64,000 bases of DNA, from NCBI RefSeq assembly GCF_000428145.1, contig NZ_ATZJ01000014.1:17643-81642 (forward strand), written 5' to 3'. Position numbers and translations under genes: made by a program. The notes beneath the pieces are model-generated. The model was not told the origin of the DNA, searched no databases, and worked only from the letters and a program-made list of their open reading frames with translations. Positions 58,531 through 64,000 of this stretch are shown one piece after another; the stretch's first letter is position 1, and each line of letters opens with the position of its first letter. The stretch comes from Chitinilyticum litopenaei DSM 21440 (GTDB taxonomy: Bacteria; Pseudomonadota; Gammaproteobacteria; Burkholderiales; Chitinibacteraceae).

Positions 58531-60840
58531 ATGCTAAAACGCCCCTTCTTGCTCCTCAGCACACTGCTTCTGATCATCCTGATTTTTGGCGGCGGCTTTT
58601 TGTTTATCGCGGTAGCCATCACCTACCCCAAACTACCTTCGCTCGAGGCCCTCACTGATTACCGCCCGAAAATCCCGCTGCGGGTATATACCGCTGATAG
58701 TGTGCTGATTGGTGAGTTTGGCGAAGAAAAGCGGGCGTTCACGCCATTCAAGGAGGTGCCCGCACTGATGACGCAAGCCCTACTGGCAGCAGAGGATGAG
58801 CGATTTTATGAGCATGGCGGGGTTGATTACATTGGGGTCCTGCGCGCAATGCTCAGCAATGTCACTTCCGGGCAAACCCGCTCCGGAGCCAGTACCATCA
58901 CGATGCAGGTGGCTCGCAACTTCTATCTGAGCAATGAAAGAACCCTGCAGCGCAAGTTCAATGAAGCTCTCCTGGCGTTCAAGATTGAGCACAACCTCAG
59001 CAAAGAGCAGATTCTGGAGCTGTACATCAACCAGATTTACCTGGGGCAGCGCTCGTATGGTTTCGCAGCTGCAGCCCAGATTTACTACGGCAAGAACCTG
59101 AAAGACCTGTCGATTGCCGAATTTGCCATGCTTGCTGGCCTGCCCAAGGCCCCCTCGAGCTACAATCCCGTCGTCAATCCGACCCGTGCCAAGCAGCGCC
59201 AAATGTACGTGCTAAGGCGCATGCATGAACTCAAATTCATTACTGACGAACAATACAAGCAAGCGCAGACTGAAGAACTGGTAATCAAGCGCAGTCAGCA
59301 GGACTATGCCGTTCACGCTGAATACGTGGCGGAGATGGTCAGGCAAATGATGGTGGAACGCTACAAGGAAGCCGCTTACACCCAAGGTTTCAAGGTTTAC
59401 ACCACCGTCTCCGCAACAGATCAGCAAGCGGCTTACCAGGCACTGCGCAAAGGGTTGCTTGATTACGATAGCCGGCATGGCTACCGTGGCGCTGAAGGCT
59501 ATGTGGACGGCAGCCTGTTGGAAAGCGACAACCAGGAGGCGCTGGATGAAGCTCTGGCAGAGATCAAGGATGCGGATGAGCTACGCGCGGCAGTGGTCTT
59601 GAGCAGCACACCTCAATCGCTCAGAGCCTATCTGCGTGGCGGCATTGTCGCTGAACTGTCTGGCGAGGCGCTCCGGCTCGCCAGACCCATGCTTTCAGAC
59701 AAAGCACCTCAGGCCAGCCGTATCAAACCCACAGCCATCATCAGACTGAAGCAGACCGAAAAAGGCTGGGTTATTGGTCAGGTACCCCAGGTCGAAGGCG
59801 CAATCGTGGCCCTCAATCCCGAGAATGGTGCCATCCGCGCACTTGCAGGCGGGTTTGATTTCAACCGGAACAGCTTCAATCACGCGACTCAGGCGTGGCG
59901 ACAGCCGGGATCCAGCTTCAAGCCGTTCATTTATTCCGCAGGTCTTGAGCGAGGAATCACCCCAGCCTCGATCATCAATGATGCGCCACTGGTAGTCGAC
60001 CCGGGTGCGGTCGGCGGTCAACGCTGGGAACCCAAAAATTACGACGGCAAATTTTCAGGTCCCATCACGGTGCGCAATGCGCTCACGCGTTCGAAAAATC
60101 TTGTATCCATACGCATTCTGCAGTCCATCGGGCCGGAGTATGCGCAAGAACACATCAGCCGCTTCGGCTTCAGCCCCAAGAAACACCCAGCCTACCTGAC
60201 CATGGCACTTGGCGCAGGCAGCGTCACCCCCCTGCAACTGGCCGAAGGCTATGCCGTTTTTGCCAATACCGGCTTCCGGGTCCGCTCGCACTTGGTCAGC
60301 CGTATCGAAGATGCTCGTGGCGCGATTATCGCGCGCATGGAACCTGAGGTTGCCGGCAAAAATGCCGTACGTACACTGGATGCCCGCAATGCCTTCGTGA
60401 TGACCAGCATGATGGGCGACGTCGTGCGTTTCGGCACGGCGGCCAAGGCCAATGTCCTTGGGCGACATGATCTGGCCGGCAAAACCGGCACGACCAACGA
60501 CAGTTTCGACGCATGGTTTGCCGGCTATCAACCCAAACTCGTCACTGTAGTCTGGGTGGGTTTCGACCAGCCACGCTCACTGGGCGGCGGCGAGACTGGG
60601 GGCGCGGCAGCACTGCCGATCTGGATCAACTTCATGAGCAAAGCACTGCAGAATGAGCCAGAGTACCAATATCCGGTTCCCGAGGGCGTCGTCGCTCAGC
60701 AAATCAGCACTGAAAGGGGCGAGCGTACCGAGTATTTCTTCAGCGAATTCCTGAATACCAGTCCGGAACTTGGCCTGGACGCCGGCAACAGCGAGCCACA
60801 AGGGCAAGAACTGGAAGAGATCAAGGATCAGTTATTCTAA
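58531..60840 (+). CDS. mrcA: Penicillin-binding protein 1A
   Basis: 769-residue bifunctional peptidoglycan synthase. Membrane helix ~5-30. GT51 glycosyltransferase ~50-225 (catalytic Glu in LAAEDERFYEHGG; SGASTITMQVARNFYL). OB-like insertion ~290-420. Transpeptidase ~425-740 with GSSFKPFIY (nucleophile Ser), the SKN motif in LTRSKNLVSI, and KTGTTNDSFDAWF. Full length, all motifs intact. The pairing with divergent pilM is usual in betaproteobacteria and gammaproteobacteria. Confidence 0.96.
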   Translation: MLKRPFLLLSTLLLIILIFGGGFLFIAVAITYPKLPSLEALTDYRPKIPLRVYTADSVLIGEFGEEKRAFTPFKEVPALMTQALLAAEDERFYEHGGVDYIGVLRAMLSNVTSGQTRSGASTITMQVARNFYLSNERTLQRKFNEALLAFKIEHNLSKEQILELYINQIYLGQRSYGFAAAAQIYYGKNLKDLSIAEFAMLAGLPKAPSSYNPVVNPTRAKQRQMYVLRRMHELKFITDEQYKQAQTEELVIKRSQQDYAVHAEYVAEMVRQMMVERYKEAAYTQGFKVYTTVSATDQQAAYQALRKGLLDYDSRHGYRGAEGYVDGSLLESDNQEALDEALAEIKDADELRAAVVLSSTPQSLRAYLRGGIVAELSGEALRLARPMLSDKAPQASRIKPTAIIRLKQTEKGWVIGQVPQVEGAIVALNPENGAIRALAGGFDFNRNSFNHATQAWRQPGSSFKPFIYSAGLERGITPASIINDAPLVVDPGAVGGQRWEPKNYDGKFSGPITVRNALTRSKNLVSIRILQSIGPEYAQEHISRFGFSPKKHPAYLTMALGAGSVTPLQLAEGYAVFANTGFRVRSHLVSRIEDARGAIIARMEPEVAGKNAVRTLDARNAFVMTSMMGDVVRFGTAAKANVLGRHDLAGKTGTTNDSFDAWFAGYQPKLVTVVWVGFDQPRSLGGGETGGAAALPIWINFMSKALQNEPEYQYPVPEGVVAQQISTERGERTEYFFSEFLNTSPELGLDAGNSEPQGQELEEIKDQLF

Positions 60841-60859
60841 CCTCCACCGGGATGACACC

Positions 60860-61486
60860 ATGCACCGAGCGGATCATGATCGATCAATGCAGTTGCAACG
60901 GACAGAAATTGCACAGCGGGCGGCCAAGCTGGTGGTGGAGGAACACATTCACGACTTTGCACAAGCCAAACGCAAAGCGGCAAAACAGCTGGGCATCAAC
61001 GACCGCAACGCGCTGCCATCCAACGATGAAATTGAATCGGCACTGGGAGAATACCGGCAACTCTACGATCCCGAACACGCCCTGCTGCTGCAGACATTGC
61101 GCGAGAAAGCAGCTTATCTACTGGAATTTTTTGCGGCCTTCCGCCCTTACCTGTATGGCTCTGTACTCAATGGTCGTGCCGGTGCACACTCAAACATCAA
61201 TCTGCAACTGTTCCATGACGACCCCAAAAGCGTTGAGCTGTTTCTGCTGAATCAGCGCATTCAGTACGATATCGTCACCATCCCGGGGGTTCGTCGTTAC
61301 GAGGATTATCCGGTATTGGCCTTCTGGTTCGACGACACTCCGGTGCGCGTGCAATTGCAACCCAGCAGCGCCGAGCGCAACCCCCAGCACAAGGCCGAGA
61401 AAGAACGGATCAATCTTGCTGGCTTGAAGCGCTTGCTGGCCAATGGCAGTACGGCACAAACTTCGACCGAACTCGCTCCGTGCTGA
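60860..61486 (+). CDS. Nucleotidyltransferase-fold protein with altered active site
   Basis: 208 residues. Helical N-half, then YLYGSVLNGRAGAHSNINLQLF (shown as region ~97-118), which lines up with the polymerase-beta motif GS...SDIDL but has Asn where both catalytic aspartates should be. C-terminal VLAFWFDDTPVRVQLQPSS. It is probably a non-catalytic member of a predicted nucleotidyltransferase family. Start ATG 60860, 20 bp after mrcA; PilZ and nnrDE genes follow closely, so one transcript is likely. Confidence 0.7.
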   Translation: MHRADHDRSMQLQRTEIAQRAAKLVVEEHIHDFAQAKRKAAKQLGINDRNALPSNDEIESALGEYRQLYDPEHALLLQTLREKAAYLLEFFAAFRPYLYGSVLNGRAGAHSNINLQLFHDDPKSVELFLLNQRIQYDIVTIPGVRRYEDYPVLAFWFDDTPVRVQLQPSSAERNPQHKAEKERINLAGLKRLLANGSTAQTSTELAPC

Positions 61487-61492
61487 ATCATC

Positions 61493-62236
61493 ATGGCGAA
61501 TCGCAATCTGCGCCCCGTCCAGCCCGAGCACTATCCACAATACCTCAGCCAGGACCCGGCACTGACTCTGCACCTGTTGCAGCAGCTGGCGAATAACCAT
61601 GAGCTGATCGCCATCTATCCTTCGCTGACGCACAGCAACTTTGCCTTGAGCTCCATACTGGAAGTTGATGAATCATGGCTTTGGCTGGACGTACCGGCAG
61701 AGTCCCTGTTCACCAAACGCTTATTGCAATTCGGCAAAGGCTGCCTTGTTGCCCACCCCGGGCATGTCCATTTGCAATTCGGCTTCACAGCAATCGAAAG
61801 TGCCTTGCAGGCTGGCAAGGCGGCGCTGCGCGTTCCTTTTCCTGGGCAAATCCTACACCTGCAACAGCGCGACACCTACCGGCAGCGCATTCCCCTGCGC
61901 GAGTCAGCCTACTGCCACATCACACTGGCAGGCGAAACTCTGCAAATGCTCGAGGTATCCGACATCAGCCAGGGAGGACTTGGGCTACTTGGGCATTTGG
62001 CTGAACAGGAGCTGCACAAGGGTCTGCTCCTGGCCGACTGCCAGCTCCAATTGCCAGGCTGCGAATCCCTCGCCATCACCTTGGAAATCCGCAATATCAG
62101 GGACCATCACCAGGCTGGGGCAGCGAACTCACGGCGGATTGGCGCCATCTTTCGGCAACTTACCCCGCATGCGCAAGCGGTCATTGCCCGCTATATCACG
62201 CGCCTTGAGCGCCAGCATCTGCAGCAGCAGCGCTAG
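61493..62236 (+). CDS. PilZ-domain protein with YcgR-like N-terminus
   Basis: 247 residues. N-terminal YcgR-type domain ~25-115, then a PilZ domain with the c-di-GMP motifs RQRIPLRE (RxxxR, ~123-130) and VSDISQGGLGLLG (~151-163, matching D/NxSxxG). Proteins of this layout bind cyclic di-GMP and slow flagellar motors or alter surface behaviour. No flagellar gene is in the window. It starts 6 bp after the preceding stop and 5 bp before nnrDE. Confidence 0.85.
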   Translation: MANRNLRPVQPEHYPQYLSQDPALTLHLLQQLANNHELIAIYPSLTHSNFALSSILEVDESWLWLDVPAESLFTKRLLQFGKGCLVAHPGHVHLQFGFTAIESALQAGKAALRVPFPGQILHLQQRDTYRQRIPLRESAYCHITLAGETLQMLEVSDISQGGLGLLGHLAEQELHKGLLLADCQLQLPGCESLAITLEIRNIRDHHQAGAANSRRIGAIFRQLTPHAQAVIARYITRLERQHLQQQR

Positions 62237-62241
62237 AAACC

Positions 62242-63750
62242 ATGAACCCGCTGCATTCCTCATCCGCCATCCGTGCAATCGAAGGCGAAGCAAGCCGGCA
62301 GGGACTGAATCTCATGGCACAAGCCGGGCTCGCAGCTGCGGACTGGCTCACACCGCGCTACCCTCCCCGCTCACGCATCCTGATTCTCTGTGGGCCAGGC
62401 AACAATGGTGGCGATGGTTATGTACTCGCCGATGTATTGCACTCCAGGCAATACGATGTGAGCCTCTTCAGGCTATACCCTGACAAAAACTACTCTGGCG
62501 ATGCAGCTGCAGCCCTGGCTGCATACCGCGGCAAGCTGGTGAATGCAGCAGAACTTGCCGGGGTTCTTGGCAGTTGCGATGTGGTCATCGATGCCATTTT
62601 CGGCATAGGCATCAGGGGGCAACTTGACCCAGTGCTGCAGCAGCTATCACAGCGGTTGTACGAGAGCGGAAAGCCGGTAGTGGCGCTGGACTGCCCCAGC
62701 GGCATCGACCCCGACACGGGGCATGTGCCTGATGGCGCAATTCACGCCGATGCAACGCTGACTTTCATCGCCGATAAAGTCGGTTTGCATACTGGGGCGG
62801 CACTCGACTACTGCGGCACAGTATATGTATTGCCACTGCAAATTGCCCCTCTGACACTCCCGGCAACCACAATCAGCCTGCTTAGCGAAGCCCCAAGTAA
62901 CGCCCTGCTCAAGCGTACACGCGACACACACAAAGGGCGGTTTGGGACACTGGCCATTCTCGGCGGAGCAGCAGGCATGCATGGCGCAGCCATTCTGGCG
63001 GCACGGGCCGCCTTGTTTTGCGGTGCCGGGAAAATTCGCGTGGGTCTGCTGGACAACAATGTCGGAAGCATTGACTCCAACTACCCGGAAATCATGCTGA
63101 ATGAAGCCAATTTGCTGTTTGCTGACGCATGCGACTGCATCGTAGCAGGACCAGGGCTTGGCACCAGTCCGGCAAGCCGTGTACACCTCAGGCAAGCACT
63201 GGAGCAGGGGCGGCCTCTCGTTCTTGATGCCGACGCCCTCAATCTGCTGGCAGAGCATCCACCCTTGCTTGATCTGCTGCTCCAGCGCAGCGTGGCCAGC
63301 ATATTGACACCACACCCATTGGAAGCTGCACGACTACTAAATCTCAGCACTAGTGACGTGCAGACAAACCGTCTGCACGCCGCACAGCAACTCGCCCGGC
63401 AATACCGTTCACACATTGTGCTCAAGGGCGCTGGTAGCGTTCTTGTCTCCGCAGATGGTCAATCCATGGTGATCAATGGTTCAGGCAATGGGGCACTGAG
63501 CTGTGCGGGACAAGGCGACATTCTGGCCGGTTGCATTGGCGCACTCGTGGCCCAAGGCCTTACTCCGTGGCAAGCCGTATTGCTCGGCGTGCATGTGCAT
63601 GGAAACGCAGGCGATCTTTGGCGCACCAAATACCCGAACGGCTTGGGACTGACTTCGGGCGAGGTGTTGCGACTCATGCGCAAGCTGCTTAACCACACTG
63701 GCCTCAAAGCAGCAATAAGTGATGTATGCGATCAGAGCCCAATAGAATGA
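62242..63750 (+). CDS. nnrDE: Bifunctional NAD(P)H-hydrate epimerase / ADP-dependent dehydratase
   Basis: 502-residue metabolite-repair enzyme restoring damaged NAD(P)HX. The N-terminal epimerase (YjeF_N, ~1-210) has ILILCGPGNNGGDGYVLA (~47-64) and ALDCPSGIDPDTG. The C-terminal ribokinase-like dehydratase (~225-490) has FGTLAILGGAAGMHGAAIL, DCIVAGPGLG, ILTPHPLEAARLL and SGNGALSCAGQGDILAGCIG with the catalytic Asp. Both halves look intact. Confidence 0.94.
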   Translation: MNPLHSSSAIRAIEGEASRQGLNLMAQAGLAAADWLTPRYPPRSRILILCGPGNNGGDGYVLADVLHSRQYDVSLFRLYPDKNYSGDAAAALAAYRGKLVNAAELAGVLGSCDVVIDAIFGIGIRGQLDPVLQQLSQRLYESGKPVVALDCPSGIDPDTGHVPDGAIHADATLTFIADKVGLHTGAALDYCGTVYVLPLQIAPLTLPATTISLLSEAPSNALLKRTRDTHKGRFGTLAILGGAAGMHGAAILAARAALFCGAGKIRVGLLDNNVGSIDSNYPEIMLNEANLLFADACDCIVAGPGLGTSPASRVHLRQALEQGRPLVLDADALNLLAEHPPLLDLLLQRSVASILTPHPLEAARLLNLSTSDVQTNRLHAAQQLARQYRSHIVLKGAGSVLVSADGQSMVINGSGNGALSCAGQGDILAGCIGALVAQGLTPWQAVLLGVHVHGNAGDLWRTKYPNGLGLTSGEVLRLMRKLLNHTGLKAAISDVCDQSPIE

Positions 63751-63857
63751 ATGGCCAGGGAGAACTACCCAGCAATGTATCTACTAAATTAGGAGTTATT
63801 CACCGACACCTGGGTTGGCTCGGCATCTGTGCTTGTGCGCACCAGACGCATAAAGCA

Positions 63858-64000
63858 ACCTGATTATGTCTCTGCTTCAGAATCGTCATTCCCGCGTACG
63901 CGGGAATCCAGATGAGCGTGTGAAATCAAGCTTTGCTCTGGATGCCCGCCTTCGCGGGCATGACGAAAAAAGGGTTTCTGAAAGAGAGACATAATCAGGT
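63858..64000. repeat. Composite dRS3-like palindromic element (may run past window end)
   Basis: Outer arms: ACCTGATTATGTCTCTG at 63858-63874 and its complement ending at 64000. Inner arms: CGTCATTCCCGCG (63884-63896) and CGCGGGCATGACG (63953-63965). The left inner arm contains ATTCCCGCGTACGCGGGAAT, of the dRS3 kind known in Neisseria. No gene in it. The short stretch 63751-63857 also shows none. Confidence 0.75.

Overview
The window is about 63% GC by eye and densely coded. It comes from a betaproteobacterium, most likely of the Neisseriales/Chromobacteriaceae-Chitinibacteraceae type. The tmRNA tag reads ANDETYALAA, as in Neisseriales, and the repertoire is core betaproteobacterial: pilMNOPQ-aroKB next to mrcA, psd/pssA/leuA, pilSR, ttcA, miaB and phoH. 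Intergenic palindromes of the ATTCCC...GGGAAT (dRS3/NIME) kind point the same way. Genes are tightly packed, many with 1-4 nt stop/start overlaps, and are broken up by tRNAs, terminators and small palindromic repeats.

Layout. 0-3 kb: end of an unidentified gene, tlyA, an RluF-type pseudouridine synthase and a SirB2-type membrane protein. 2.8-8.5 kb: an RNA-repair locus (RlaP-type nucleotidyltransferase, RtcB ligase, slipin/SPFH protein, an intergenic array of tRNA-like RNAs, and the sigma54 activator RtcR facing the other way). 8.5-15 kb: a MobA protein fused to a degenerate MoaC domain, a parvulin, an ArsN2-like GNAT, a flavodoxin-fold oxidoreductase, cobalamin genes cobT-cobC-cobS and a stand-alone TfoX C-terminal domain. 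15-16.4 kb: tmRNA and two identical initiator tRNAs. 16.8-24 kb: peptide-binding protein, mnmE, PilB/GspE ATPase, Kup. 24-30 kb: ampD, pilR, pilS, rppH, spermidine-synthase-like gene, ttcA. 30-36 kb: TPR-GAF histidine kinase, endonuclease/exonuclease/phosphatase protein, small membrane protein, pteridine reductase, MidA-type methyltransferase. 36-43 kb: elongator tRNA-Met, miaB, UPF0149 protein, membrane-anchored GH3 enzyme, Sel1 protein, phoH. 43-52 kb: periplasmic binding protein, leucine-rich-repeat protein, psd, pssA, leuA with an N-terminal HTH domain, DUF2069, wrbA, yihY. 52-64 kb: aroB, aroK, pilQPONM, mrcA, a nucleotidyltransferase-like protein, a PilZ protein and nnrDE.

The most notable part is the RNA-repair locus at 2.8-8.5 kb. 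RtcR has the CARF-like N-terminus that senses damaged RNA, and an intact sigma54-activating AAA+ domain. Divergent to it lies a textbook -24/-12 sigma54 promoter (CTGGCACACGCCTTGCA on the minus strand). Its predicted transcript would begin almost exactly at the 5' base of the first of three tandem tRNA-like RNA folds, then run into slipin and rtcB and possibly rlaP. One of the three is nearly a full cloverleaf with a 4-bp acceptor stem; the other two look like D-arm plus T-arm minihelices. Two GATAA/TTATC palindromes sit 138-173 bp upstream of that start, beside the rtcR start codon, where an upstream activating sequence would be expected. No rtcA and no Ro60/rsr gene is present in the window.

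Elsewhere the genes are mostly housekeeping. Side observations are a dispersed ~130-bp palindromic repeat with CACAGAGACACAGAG ends (three copies), dRS3-like elements, the catalytically degenerate MoaC half of the MobA fusion, and a second internal start in leuA.
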